Part shown: piece after piece, positions 48,423 through 62,100 of the stretch
How the letters are laid out: every line of letters starts with the position of its first letter
How positions within the stretch are numbered: position 1 is the first letter of the stretch
Assembly (NCBI GenBank): GCA_034008185.1
Contig: CM067091.1
Span: 7,915,799 to 7,979,798 of the forward strand
Source: Gorsachius magnificus
Lineage: Eukaryota > Chordata > Aves > Pelecaniformes > Ardeidae
Direction of reading: 5' to 3'
Length of the DNA stretch: 64,000 nt
Program-made: the position numbers and the translations under genes
Notes under the pieces: generated by a model
Databases searched by the model: none
Told to the model about the DNA's origin: nothing
Seen by the model: the letters and a program-made list of their open reading frames with translations, nothing else

Positions 48423-50740
48423 GTGTGCACCTCATGGGGGGGTGACTGGGTGCAGTCTGGGGTGCAGTTGAACCTGCATGTCTTTCTCATGGGCAGCTCA
48501 TAGCTCTGTCTCAAGTTGCAATCCGAATAATTTCAGTGCTATGACTTTTTTTGCTTCCTAGGAAATGTGGCTGCAAGATCTCCTTTGTTCACCACGTATT
48601 TTCATGTTCTAAAGCACTTTGAATGTAAAATTTGAGGGTGAATCATATTTTTGCTTTAAATAATACTCCTTCCATCCTTAAGAATGTGTTTGTCATCAAT
48701 TGTGTGACTTCTGTGATTGAGCAGTGGTTAGAAGGAATAAAGGAGCCAGTAATTATCCTTAAAATCCACCAAGGAGTGTTTTATTGAGGAGGACATAATG
48801 AAAGAGGCAAAGTTTGTGGGAAGAAATAGGGTTTTTTATTAAATCAAATGATATAGCTGGACAATAAGGACTAGATTTTAACCACAAATCAGAGTATATC
48901 CATGGACAACGGCAAGTATGTCCATTTTTTTCTCTATATGCTATTTAATCTCATGATGGTTATGACTCACCCCTGCAGACTTGCCTCCCCTCCATCCTCA
49001 CGCGGGCAGAGCTGTCACAGCACCGTTACACTGGGACAATAAAAGTCATGTTCTCATCTGCCAGGTGGGTGAATTTGTCAGATGATTTTTGGAAGAGGTC
49101 TAGACACAGGGAAAAAAAAAAAAGCTACATTTCCTTGCTGTATATCCCGCCTTCATCTGGTTGTTTTTCTGCTCACTCCTTGGGATTCTCTTCCAGGAGG
49201 CCGGGAGCTGGGGCTCTGCCGGTGCCTTGCACGACGTGTGCTTTGGTGGCTTTTCCTCCACTGACTGTCACAGTCCTACTCAGGCAATAAAAAGCCATTT
49301 GGAGAGCTGGCCTTGTAAGTCAGAAAACTTTCTGCAGTGCTTGCCAGTCTGATGCGGGGCTCAGCGTCTCTAAGTCCAGGCTGCGAGAGCCAGCGGCTGG
49401 GAGCCAGGCGCTGGGGACCATGTCTATGGGACATGGATCATAGGAGAGGGTCACAGTTCTGAGTGAAGCCGGAGCCAGGAAGAGATTAAAACACTCTGTA
49501 GCTTCCCCTAAATCCCTGGAGACATGGGCACTAGGTCCACAACCACTTCAGGCTCTACGCAGGGATGGGGAAAAGGAGAAAAGAAAGTAAGTAGGGAGAA
49601 ATGGCTAAAGGTGCCTTGTCAGTCCTGCAAGGATGCTCTGACCTAAAACCGGATTTCTCTCTGTGACCTATTTATTCCACCGGTCGTTAGTAACACGGAC
49701 ATCCATGACTGCTGTCTCTCTCCACGCTGGAGAGACACTCTCTTCTGGCTCTGCTGGCTCTCTTCCTAGCACTCGCTAGGAACGTGGACGCGTCCTGCCT
49801 CCCCCACCGGGTGCTGCGAACAATGCACAGATGTGCTGGGACACGAGTGCTATGTGGCCGAGGTGTGACGTGCTGCTGTTGCAGGGCTGGCCCAGGGCTT
49901 GGTCGTGTGGAGATGTGCTGGTGGGAGCATTTGCTCAGGCAGAGCTGAGCCCCATCCATGGTGCTTCGCTTTGGGAAACTGAGGCAAGCCCAGGGCTACC
50001 TGCTGCATCCGCAGGGACCCAGACTGCACTCAGCAGACCGTGGCATCAGCTGGGTGGCTGATGGGGCAAATACTGTGTCCTACCACTGCTTATGGGACTC
50101 TAAGACATGCAGTAACTTAATAACTACCCAGCGCCCCTCCCCTCACGCCCCAAATGCATCTGTAATTTGCCCCTGCTGTTTTGAAGCTCATGTCAAGCGT
50201 AGAGGACAAACAGCCATGAAAGTTTAGTAGAGCCAAGAAAATGACTGAAGTGTCTTTGAAAACTGACTGGAATACGAACTGAAATTTCAGCAACATATTA
50301 GGTGTCAGCCTGGTGGCTAGTAGGCTTGACAAAGAGGAAATTTACCATGGACACCTGTTGGGGAGCAGGGAAAGAGCAGCCTGGAGATGTCCTGACATCT
50401 CATATGGACAGACAGGAGATGCTCTGCTGGCACGCTGGGGCCAGCTGTGTGGGCCAGACCCCATTTGCATGACTGTCACTTGGGACACATTAAAAAAAAA
50501 ACCAAACCAAAGGAATCTATGCTTGCAAATTGAGGGAACACAACCTTTGTATTGGAAACATCTGGAGGAGTAAACAATGTCTGTGTTCCCTGGGGGCAGT
50601 GGGCTGGCAGACAAAATCTATGCAAGCCTGTGTTATGTTCCTTGGAAGAAGAGGTCATTGGGACCCTCTGGAGAGAGAAGAGATCCCCCCCCCCCCCCCC
50701 CCCCCCGAGGAAAGAGAGTGACAGCAGACATTTGGGAGCC
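48423..50740. other. Intergenic DNA, no gene recognised
   Basis: AT-rich from 48,530 to 48,950, then mixed. An A-run is at 49,112-49,123 and a SINE-like GGGAAACTGAGGCA at 49,973-49,986. No coding exon is seen. Confidence 0.5.
50685..50706 (+). repeat. Run of 22 C
   Basis: An uninterrupted homopolymer (poly-G on the minus strand), bordered by GAGAGAGAAGAGAT and GAGGAAAGAGAG. Its length is liable to sequencing error. Confidence 0.9.
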
Positions 50741-50779
50741 TGCTGAGGTCTTGGCAGCTCCCCACTCCAACTGCTGAGG

Positions 50780-51122
50780 GAAGGCTCTGGAGCTTATTTG
50801 GTTGAGTGAAGAGCAGACCAGGATGGGACCTAACAGCAGCCTACAACACTTTGAAGGGCAGATAGAAATGATAGATGATGGAGCCAAATTATTCTTGGCA
50901 CTGGCAGATGGTAAAAGAAGGAGGTACAGGTCCTTCACTGGGAGCGTGCTGCAGCCCTGGGGTAGACTGGTGGGAGCATCTCCATCCTTGGAGGTCTTCA
51001 AGACTTGGCTAAAAAAAGCTGTGGCTGACCTGCTCTAAGGATGGTGATATTCCTGCTCCAAGGGGGATGAGGGACCGGAGACCTCCGAAGTCCCTCCCAA
51101 CCAAGGCCTCTGCAATTCTACC
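50780..51122 (+). mobile_element. Old, diverged CR1-family 3' fragment
   Basis: The order of CR1 C-terminal features is kept but diverged: RRRYRSFTGSVLQPW, then ASPSLEVFKTWLKKA at 50,970-51,015, then a 3' region with GATGAGGGACC, GTCCCTCCCAACC and CTGCAATTCTACC. It is older than the copy at 47.6 kb. Confidence 0.8.
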
Positions 51123-54100
51123 AGGAGAAACAGTGGCAATGCTGAAGGGACAACACACTGGTGTGCCTTGCTGTGAGGCAAGGACATAAACCATGGCAGC
51201 AGTTGCTTCAGGTCTCCAATCTGAGCTATGACCATTTAAAAAGCAGAGGTCGCCTGGACCCCTTGAGTAGGGGAGGAGGCTGAGGGCTGGCATGGCAGGG
51301 GCCACCAGTGGGGCTGCAGGGGTTGAGGAGGGATGTGCTGGGGCTGGTGGGGCTGTCCAGAGCTTGCTGTGATGTGTAACATCCTGGGGACAAAGTTGTG
51401 CGTGAACCTTTATCTGTGCTTTGTCGGACTAAGCTGCTCTGTGCTTTCTGTATTTTAAAGCAAAGATAATTGGTTTGCATTTTAAAAGTGGTTTTTTTTT
51501 TTTCATTTTTCCTTTCAGCTAATCTAAAAGCCTCTCACCACTTCTTTGGGGAACTCTCAATATGAAATGGTCTAGACAGAGCCCTTGCAAAGACTCCCCC
51601 TTCCCACCACCGCAGCACGCGGCGGAAGGAGCAGTAAGGAGTGGGAAGTAAATGGCTCCTACCTAGGAGCATCTCCAAGTCCTCCACCAGGCTCCTGCAG
51701 GATGCCAGTTTTCCTCTGGAAGAACCAAAATCCAACATGGTCATGTGTGTCCAGAGCAGCGATGGATGTGCAAGGAGGAGAAGTGCTGAAGAGTGATTGT
51801 TTGGCCTATAGCCACCAAAATCCACCAAAAGTCATAGCAGGACCACATCTTCCAGGCTGAGGCCAGAGAATCCCTAGAATTGTCTTCACTTGAAGAGAGA
51901 TGAACCTGTCCAGGAGCAAGACTCCTCCAACCTTGAACAATACTGGGAGTGGTGGGCATGGCCAGGGAGGCGGGCAGGACCTCTCTGGTACCCGGCGGGC
52001 ATCGCACCCGGGGGTGATGTTTGCTGCACTTGTCCTCCTGACCTGGTGGAGAATGGGGTACCCCACAGCCCCGTGTACTCGGGCTATGGCTTGTCTTCTG
52101 GGTCTGCAACTTTCACTCGGTGCTTCTAGAATTTGAGCAGATCTTGTCACTGCTGAAGAGTGTTGGGCAGAAGGGAAGGAGGAGCTGTACCACAGGGGGC
52201 TGTGCAGTCACTTGTACAAACAGATACCCATAAATACACATATATATGCATATATATGGTTACGTATATAGTTGTGTATGTATATAAAGCAAATAGCCTG
52301 CTCAGTGAGCACAGGCTTCACCAGGAACTTTCTGCCAGCAGCCTCAAACCTGGATGCTGGCAAGGGCTCACTGACCCATCCCTGTGCCCCCCCATCCAGT
52401 AAGGGTGATGGATATGGAGAGGGCCTGCAGATGGGGAAGGTGGGCACAAGGTCCTGGTCTGGTGCATTTTTGGGAGCTGGCAGGACTCAGGGAGGTGATG
52501 CTGTGCCTGACCTCAGGAACAAAACATGCTGAGACACAGATGTTTGTGTTGTCGGTGCCATGGTTCCTTCTAGGGCCATGTGTGTCCTTTCCAGGTCTCC
52601 TCCTACCTTCCAAGCTAGGGGGTTGCTCAAGGAAATCTCCTTTTCACCCCCCATCTTCATGGCTCCCAAGTTCTCCAGAGATCTCCTCTCCCAGGCTGTC
52701 ATGCTTCCCTCGGCAGCTCATCAGCTTTCTGGTGAGGGTGCCGCTGGGTTGTCCCAGCCGTAGCACAGCTGGAGCTAAGGACAAGATGAACAAGCCAAAT
52801 ACTTCTCTGTAAACCAGCAAAAATGAATCCATTGTTCCTCAGACAATTTTGGGAAGCAGTTCTGCACTCTCCACCACTGCTGTTCCGTGGTGGCAAAAGG
52901 CTTTGGAGTCTTGGAGAAGGTGGGAGGCTCATGACTGGAGGTCATCTGCATTCAAGTGGAGGGGTTTTCTCCTCCCTCCCTGCATCACTCTTCTCATGGC
53001 TTGGGAAATAGGTGGGATTTGGGACCACCCAAAGCTCCCAGCACCCTTTGTAAAGACTCTGCTCAGTCCAGCGTGTCCAAGCCAGAGTCTTTGTTCCTGC
53101 CACCATGTGAAGGGCACCTGGCCCCATGGAAGCAGTGACACACGGAGGGGTGGTGGTGGTGGAGGAAGGAGGTGGCCCATCAGGAAGCATCCTTCCTCGC
53201 TGCCTGTTTTCCTGCCCGCAGGCAGCTCAGCCTGCCTGAGGCACACAAACCACTCTGCTTTGCAGTGTTAACAACCACCTTCTCGTCCCTCCTCATCCTT
53301 CCTTCTCCTCAGTCCTGCTGCCTGTGACCTCCATCACAGCGTGACACAGGTCTTCCCCTCATATCCCCCTGGGAGGCTGCCATGACACACGCAATGCCTA
53401 ATTAGTCCTTACAAACGGCATCCTAATTTCCCTCCAGTTTACTCTGTTTTTTGTCACTGACAAGTTTTTAAGCTATTAACGACTCCCATTTGGGGTTATT
53501 CTTGGCTCTTCTGGCGGGAGCTGAGCTGTCAGTGAGCGACCAGACCTCAGAGATAGTCGTGCAAACACCACACCATCGCCAGAGAGGAAATTGAGCAGAA
53601 CCCACTGTTTTTAACAACTTATTTGAAAAGCAGTTCCTTTGCCCCATGATACTCTTCCTCTTGCTTTTTCTGCCTCTTGAGAGACTCTTCTGCCCTGCTG
53701 TAGGGGAGCTGCCAATGTGGGGAAAGCAGTTGCAGAGCTGGGGACAGCCCAGTGCCCTTAATTCCCTGGCCAGACCTGGAAAAAAACATCTCTCCCAGCA
53801 ATATACTTCTAAATCTTACCTAAATCAGGTTGTTCTGGGAGAAAAAAGGGGGTATTTCTCTGCCCTCCTGCAAACCCTCTCCAAGGGACCTGCAGAGGAT
53901 CTCCTAACTGCTCGTGGTGTGAGGAATTGGTGGAGTCCCTGGTCCCCTGCCTTGAACTGAGCTGTCCCAGTGCAGCGAGTGGGAGGCCACAGGGCCACCC
54001 GGTGCCTCTGCAAACACTTTGTCTTCATGCCCGAAAGCAGGGAGAATCTTTCTAAACAAGTCTCTTTCTCCCCAGGTCAGGAGGAAAGAGTGGGTGGGTG

Positions 54101-57100
54101 GGAATGATTCCTCCCTGCCACGACTCAGAGCGAAGAGCTCTGCAACAGATGCTGTTCCTGCCCAGTAAATGGGGAGAAACCAAGAGTTTGAGTGACTTGC
54201 TTGACCTCCCCATTCCCCTTAGTGGCCCTAGAATGACACCTTTCCACGTGGCAGAAAACATCCTGGGATATGCACGGCGTTCCTACAAATGTGATTTTGC
54301 TCTGGCACGTGCCACAGGCACTCTCGTTTCGGTCGCTCTGGGCCAAATGTTCCCTGTGGAAGGGACAAGGAAGGAAGTTCCCAGCTATTTTGCCAAAAGA
54401 TGAACCAAATCTTGACGTCTCTCTCTACTGTCGATCTCCATATATATCTTTCTCTCCCCATACTGATCTACCCACATGCAATCTGCCACTCTGCAAGCTA
54501 TCTAGGTTTCCATGAAGTCCCTGGGGCGATGGTGAGGGAGCTGTTCTAGTTTATGAGTGTGCCAAGAGCCTCTTTTATAGCTGCGTTAAAATTTTGCTGC
54601 TCCTTTTCCCTTCCCGACTCCCCACATCCTCCAGGGAGATTGGGGGAACCTTTCCAGCCAGTGAGGAATTTTCCACCTAAACATTTTTCTGACCTAAAAT
54701 CACTTATCTTTCCAGCAGAAAACACTATTTCCATACAAAATGACTGCTAACTCAACAAATAAAACCCTTGAGTTCTCAGCTTCCCTAAAAGGGCTTTATC
54801 CTGCTCGCTGAGCACCAATGAGTATTTTTAATCAAAGGCCTTTTTTTTTTTTTTTCAAATAAGCTTCCCCATTATCTGTCCTGAGGGGCCTGTCCCCAGA
54901 GTTTCCAAACCCCCCAGATGAAGGCTGGGAGACAGCAGCACATCAGCTTCCTGCAGCGCTGCTCAACTTCTTAAAACCACCAACACTATGAAGGAAAGCC
55001 AAGGAACCCATCAGACCCAGCCAGCTAGACTTGGCTGCCAGCGATGGCTGAATGCTGAACACACTTCTGACGACGCTGTTGGCAGCTCTGCTTCCCTGGG
55101 CTTTGCGGACCCATCCTTGGAAATGCTGTTGCTGCTTAATAGCAAACATGTGGGCATCTCGGCCCCTTCCCCTTCCAGCACTGGGGTGCGGAGCGGAGGC
55201 AGAGGGCAGTGATTCTTTGTCTCTCTCCTCTGCTAGAGCAGCTCATCCTGGCAGGCAGCACCAACTATCCTTGCACAGAGCTTGGCAACAAATCCTAGCC
55301 GGGCTTCAGCTGGTGGCAAAGAAGCTGCTCCAGGCCAAATGAAGGGAGGGTCAGTGTCTCATTGTGGTGCTACCATCAATGCAGGAGATAAACCTGGAGG
55401 AGAAAACCTTGAGAGCCTTCCTTTGCATTTGGTCCCCTCTATACCCTCCTTCGGGCGCCTCTTGTGCCCCTGCCATAGAGCAGGGGGTCTCCTGGGGCCG
55501 GGAGTAGCTGGAGGGGTTTCCCTTGCAGATGGAGATCTGCTCCTGCAGTGCCTGCCTGCATTGCCTCATTTTTACCCACAGTCACAAGGACTGGAAGATT
55601 TCCAGGAAGACTGTTCCTATCCCAACAAGTGCCTTGAAAAATCCCCTGAGGAGCTGCCATGGGGCTTGCAACCCAAGAAGGGATGGCCGAGTCGTGAAAC
55701 CTGGCCGCCGCTTTCACAGCACAAGCCCTGGCAGCATTCATAGGTTGTTTTCTGTGGATGCATCAGGGAAGTTCATATTGCTGAAACTTTCCAGTGTGGT
55801 GTGATGGCAAGGACCGTTTCTAATGCATTTTGTCCAGTCGTTTCCCCAGCCTCCCTTAGAGTGGAGGTAAATCCCAGCTGGAGCACAGCAGCGCTGAGGC
55901 TGCCATGTTTCAGGTGCCTTATCCTGCAGATCCAAATCCTCTTGGCAGGAGGTCTGTGATATGCCACAAACACCAGGGACAACACGGGGTTTCTGCACTC
56001 CCTGGCGGGCTCTTCAAAGGCAAACCAAGCACTCAACCCTAAATCCATCTGCACCAACCTTTGCATGTGTGGTTGTCCAGTGTGTAAAGGTGCCCACTCA
56101 TTTTTCTCTTGGCTGGAGCCAGGTAAATTTATTTTCCTACCACACCACCTGTGATGCACTTGATAAATGCATTTACTGGCAGTGTTTGAAGGAGAAAAGC
56201 TATAAGTGAGTTTCAGAGACGCAAAGAAGAACCTGACTACAGGAGTGGGGTAGATGGGTGCCCCCCACAAATGGGTATATGGGGGAAAGCGTGTCTCTGA
56301 GCTGTGTGGCTGCACATGGAGCCGGGAGCGGAACGTGGCAGACGTGTTCCCTCCGGCAGCGTCAGACACCTGGTTCAGCCATGCTGGGGTGAGCTCAGGC
56401 ACGGAGACAAGGAGCTGTACTCATACTGCTGGGACTCTGGGGAGGGACTGGGGTGTTTTCCAGTTAGGGATTTTTACTCTGAAAGCAGCTTAAGCAAAAA
56501 GCAGGGATGGCCCTGGCCTCAGATGGGAGCTGTAGTGGAGCAGGGTGTGCAGATTGTGGTGCTACCAGCCAGCTTCTGACCTGCTCCTTGCACCTTAGAG
56601 CTGGTCCGTGCTGGACGAGGACCAGGCAGAGGATTTTCCAAGACAGGCATCCATATCTGAGAGTATGTGGAAAAATGGTTTCTTTTACCTGCCCCATTTC
56701 TGTAGGCATTGCGCTTAGTTTCCATGGTATCACAGCATTCAAATTCCTGAGTTATCCCTTTTCCCCAGGTAGTACTTTGGGAGGGCAGAAAGCCAAGGTT
56801 GTAAGCGATAGAGAGTGCAGAGCAACTTGGGCTGGGTGAAACACAGGGGGATCATGGCTTTGCTCCTGAATGATCCGAGGAGGATTGGGAATTACTGGGC
56901 TGTGGCAGGCAGGTCAGGCAGCTCCACTTTGGCAAGCCCAGAAGTGCTGCAAAGTGTTGCAGAGGGGTGCATCAGGGGGAAGTGAGGGGGATGTCCAACC
57001 ATCTTGGGGTGGGGGGAGGCAGGCTTGGGGTCACAGGGATTTGAACGATACCAACATGGGAACAGGAGGCTTCCCCAGAGCATGAAGCTTTGGTGGTTTC

Positions 57101-60100
57101 CGTTTGCATACACAAATTGCAGAAGCAACAAGACTTTAAACCATAGGTAAGAATAGGTTTTTCAAAACAATTCTTCTTTCCTCTGATATAAGGGCTCTTG
57201 AGAGGGGGTCTCAGCTGCCCTGTCCTCCCTGAGCACTTGCAGACACCAGGGACAGCAATGATTCACTCAATCACATCAGCGCCTGCTCCCTCAGACCCGT
57301 GTTCTGTGGTCCAGCAGGGCTGTGGGCTCTGTGAACCCCTCCTAATGCCACGTCAGGTGCCTAAGGGCTCTATTGCGTTTTATCCTTAAAAACATCCATT
57401 GCCCCAGCTGTAAGATGAACCACTTCTTGCATCTTGTCTAAATAGGCTGCTGGGTCCATCTTCTGCTTGAATTATCCCAAGCTTGAATTACACCCCTGGA
57501 CATGGGATTATAGTAATCAGATGATCACAGCAGTCTATACATTAGCGGAGAAGACAGCGATGCTCATGCTCAGAAACATCTGCAGAGCATGCTGATCATG
57601 TCTTATAGGAATATAATATGGGACTGATTATTTGATTGGAAACACAGAGATAATATGTTTAAAGGGTTGTAAAATCTGACCCGAGTTGCTTTTTGATTAT
57701 TATTGCAAGTGGATTTAAGCTTGGAGTTGCTGATAGAAAAACATAAGTAACATAATTAGTAACAAACATCAATGTGGTGAGGTTTCTTTTATTACTTCAT
57801 AATTTGAAACAGAAACTGTTTGTGGTATCTTCTGGGATAAAACAAAAGTGCACAGAATGTCTGCTCCAGACGGTTTGAGACGAATATGCTGGATTTGATG
57901 AAAATGAAGGAACAGACTCCAAGGCCTGAAGTTTGTTGATTTCTCTGCTGCTGTTATTTCCAGTTAAAGTGTCATCTCACTTGAATTTTCTATCAAAACT
58001 TTTTTAGATGGATTTGGAAATGTGTGAACCTCAGTCTCATCAGGATCTGTCTTGCGCAGCGTGCTCCATGTAAGGTAGCAAAGCCCAGCAGTGTGAGCAT
58101 GTCTCACAGCTTTTCCTCAGATAGCTGCTGGAAGTGGGTACTCATCATGTTCTTTTTTTTTTTTTTTTGCTGAGAAAGGTACCATCAACAAAACCAGGCA
58201 ACCCCAAGCTCGGCACACCAACACGCGCTCTTTCAGATGACCCTGGCCTTCCCTGACCACAGCTGGCTGGTCGCTGTGACGGTGTTGGGTTGAAATGATC
58301 TCACATCTCTGAAGGAAGAACAGGGATTCCCATACCCCATGACATCTGCAGGGAGATTAATTAGCCCTAATTTAGTGCCTAAAAATTAGATTACCAAATG
58401 TTAACCGGTCCCCCCCTCTTCATCTCCTTGTGGTGGCCTTCTAAGGCAGGGCAGACGAATCCCAATCATCTGGCAGATCAATCACCCATGGAGGTGCCTG
58501 CTGGTCTCTACAGGCCGTCCGGGCAGTTTAAGGTGACATTTAAAGCTTAGAGTTAGGTCAGAGGACCCTTTCAGGGTTTCTCAGTTTCAGGATTTAGCAC
58601 AAGAATCCTGCATTGTCCAGCCTCTGTTGTCTCAGTCACCCGAAAGAATGGGAAGGAGGAACAGGGAGCTGGCAGTTACTCCCACGTCCTTGCCAGAGTG
58701 TCCTGAGAAACATCCATATCAGGGAGCAAAACGTGGCTCTAAACAAGATACTGAGGCTGATGAGCTAATTGTTGGCTCTTGCAATAATTATAGAAAAACC
58801 TAGTGCCAGTGCATCCACCATGCGATGTACAAAATGTGGACAGGCGCTGGGGAGCTGGGAGGATGTGGAGCAGCCATTTCTTGGAGGACTTTTCCTTGGG
58901 AGAGACACAGGGAATATAAAGGTCACTGGGACAATCCTGGAAGATACTCCTAGAGACTCAAGGGCACAAGTGCCTGGAATAAAAGCCTGGTGAAACCTCA
59001 GTGAAGACAGGCTGAATGTGTTTGGTAAGGATCCTTTCCATAGGTGGAAGACTGTATAAATGGTCTGTGCAACAGAAGGCAGCATGGATAATAAAGGGTA
59101 TGGCAGGAGGCGAGGTGAAGCAGCATTGGACAAGGTCATCAGAGCAAAACTAACCTAAAATTTTTCAGCAAATGAGCGTGTTCCAGTAGTGTGAGTTGGA
59201 AACAGCCCCCATGAAGATGTGAAAGACCTCAGTCCACTGCTATCCATCGCAGTGAAAAGCAGCAGGACCTGGAGGCAACGGGGACTTGGATGCTACAGCT
59301 GGAAGCAGTCACCTGCAGGAGGAACATCTCCAGGAGTTTTGTGCTCTGAACAGTTTCGCAAGTTAACAAAAGTATTCAGTATCTGCGAGTCACATCAGGA
59401 CAGCAGCAAGGATTAAGGATGCAGCTTTATTTGCAGGTCTAGCAGGGCACTTTCACTTCAGTAATGTTGATTTCTCTGCTGCTTACCAGCACCCGGAGGA
59501 TATAATGTGTCAAACTGGATGTGTTTGTAGATGAGAGATAATAACTGTTGAAAAATTAAATTAAGTGTCCTTAGAAAGTGTTAGTTGAGGTGCAGAAACA
59601 AAACAGCTGTAACTGCAACACCTGGGAAGCTGAGTGTGAACTTGGGGAATGCAGGAGGGTGATAGTATCTCGCTGTTTCACCCAGCAACAGGTCCTAGAG
59701 GTAAATTGTCACCCAGCCAGGGAGAGGGAAGAGGCCCTTGGAGACATAAGAAAGCATGCAGGCAGGTTTTGAGAGGCATATATGGTCTTGCCAGTCCTTT
59801 TATCTGCATTTTTAATGCATGTGCTAACAATTACATTCCCAGGGCCAGTTATGCCTTCATTTAATCCTTTTGTTTTGACTCAGGTGCTTGGATGGTATCT
59901 GTCACCTCAGGCAGAGGGAACAGGGCATTGGGGAAGCCTCGATGCTTGGACCAGCATTGCTGGGTTCCCCCATCCTGGTCAAGCCAGGAGGGTACAGGAG
60001 GAAACTGTCCTCCACACACAAGCTAACACATGCCAAAAAAATGCATATGGTTTCTCTGGCACGGCTGGAGAACCGACAGGAAATTCTGCTTCTACATTCG

Positions 60101-62029
60101 AGCTCCCCGTTGCCCAGATGACAGAGGTGCAATTTGGGAATGGATGGCATGGGATGCTGCGGCTGGCATGTACTGCGATGCAGGGCGTACTGGGTCCATC
60201 TGGAGCCCAAACATGTGCTACAGACACAAGGGCACGTCTTTGGGGGTGAAGTCTGTGTGAGGCTGCAGGGCTTGGAGGATGACCTAGACCACAAAGCAAA
60301 CACGTGTCCTACACCGGGGCTGTGACAATGACTGGAGGGACAACAGAGAGTCTGAGTGGCTGGGGATCCTTCAAGAATCTGGGGTTTGGAGTGCTCTTTT
60401 CAGTCACACTGCAGATCTGCCCACTCTGCTGAAGACATCTCCAGATACTCACCCTTACGATGCTGAATTCCTGCCTATCCAAAGGGAACTGGCACAACAG
60501 ACCCAGAAGAGGTCTTTTTCCTTTTTTTCTCAAATGGAAGCAGAAAGACAAACTTGTTCTTTCACTTTTTCCAGGCAGCCCAGATGAGGCTGTTAGAGCA
60601 ATTTCAAGACAACCATTCTCCCAAGTGATTCTCGGCCTCACAGTCTTGGCCAAAGGGCCACCAGCAGCGCTTAAGGGAGCTTGCAAAGAAGCGTCCACGT
60701 GCACCAGTTGCTGGTAGACAGCAAAGCTAATGGCAGTTTTCAACTTCTGTGTTAAACCCCCAACTCAACAAGGAAATGCTACTTGGGTGGAGAGCAGAGA
60801 ACAAACTTGACACCTTGTAAGTGTGGCACATCAGCTGTGTGCTGCACCAACACGAGCGATACGCTGGCTTTGTGCGGATGAGCAAGGAGCGTGTAATCCT
60901 GCCCACAACCAGAGTCTTGCCAGCAATGTGATGCTACTCTTAGCTGGAATTACAAATTCCGCTAAGGCTGAAGAAGTGGAGGCCCATGATGTCCCAGCTT
61001 GGGATGCTTAGTACCAGCTTGCTCAAGTGTTGTAAGATTGATGTAATAAACGTGAGTGTTGTTTGCAGAGTGCAGATTTGGAAAGGAAATCTTGGAAAAA
61101 CTAAATCTGAGACTGCCAAGAGAGAAGTGGTTTCCTTTTCCTTTTTCTATCTATCTGTCACACTTACCAAACACTAACGGCGACCCCAGGAGAACATCCC
61201 TCATTCACTTACAGAAAAAAGAGTTTCAGGTTTGTAAGGATTCTCCCCTCTCTGCCAGAGGAAACAAAGCAATGAGAGGACTTGTACTTTCCAGATGCGT
61301 GAAATGGGTGGCACACTGCACCTTAATTCTGGCCATGTTTGAGGAGTGACCGAAAGAAAGCTCAGGGTTGCACTGTGCTGGCGGATAGGTGCTTTGAGTG
61401 GCAGCCCTGAGACCTGGGAGATGGATCCTGCCTGTCCTGTCTTGTGTAGCCCATGGAAAGAGCAGATAACCAGTGGCTCCCACACTCCTGTGTGGGATGC
61501 TCTGGTCCGTTCCCAATTTCACACCCATGCGCAGCTCCGCTTGTGCCTGCTCCAGCTGATGGGATGGCCTCAGCCTGTGCTCTGCTCCAGTGTCTCGTCC
61601 TCAGCGAAGAGGTTTTCTCATTCACAGAGCCTGCAGACCCATCAGGATGGACCCTTTCTCACTGTGCACACAGTATCCATCAGGACAAATCTCCCATCCT
61701 TGATGGGGTCTCCAGATGCTCCTGTAATTAAAGCAGCTCTTAAGAAAGCCGTGGAGTGGAGTGTGTCCATGCCATGGTATAACACTCCCTGATGAGGGAG
61801 CAGAGAAATCGCCATTCTGCAATGGCTCCTCAGCCCTCCCCAGCCAGAGGAGCTCAGGACCAGGCATCGGTCTCTTGGGCACGCAGCTCCTGCTTCTGAC
61901 ACGGAGATTGACCAACGCTGGAGCCAGTGACCACGTGGAGTCCTTGTTCCTCCCAATCTCCAGGCCGAGTCTGGATATTTTGCTGGTAGAGATGCTTTAG
62001 TCAAACAGAGGTAACTGAGTGAAATTTTA
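51123..62029. other. Intergenic DNA, no gene recognised
   Basis: No coding exon is recognised. Noted: T-run at 51,491-51,501, TA-rich simple repeat at 52,238-52,288, GGTGGTGGTGG at 53,150-53,161, T-run at 54,841-54,855, AT-rich DNA at 57,400-58,030 and T-run at 58,153-58,168. Open frames of 100-209 codons (for example 54,098-54,403 plus and 55,773-56,402 minus) match no family I know. Confidence 0.5.
52238..52288. repeat. TATATA/TGTATA simple repeat
   Basis: ACATATATATGCATATATATGG and GTATATAGTTGTGTATGTATATA form an alternating pyrimidine-purine AT-rich tract. Confidence 0.75.
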
Positions 62030-62100
62030 TAGCCTCTGTTTTCTGCCCGAGGCCAGATGAGATGAGCTAATGGTCCTCTCTGGCCCTGAAGTTCATACCT
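62030..62100 (+). repeat. Possible ancient LINE/SINE relic
   Basis: GCCAGATGAGATGAGCTAATGG followed by TCCTCTCTGGCCCTGAAGTTC resembles the 3' end of old amniote CR1/L3-type repeats (agatgatctaatggtcccttctggcc). Short and diverged. Confidence 0.35.

Noticed and set aside
54098..54403. 101-codon plus-strand frame with a protein-like look
   Set aside because: It overlaps sequence that resembles an old SINE segment (AAATGGGGAGAAACC, GTGACTTGCTTGACC); no family was recognised.
55773..56402. 209-codon minus-strand frame
   Set aside because: No similarity to a known family, no convincing splice or promoter context, and composition like its surroundings.
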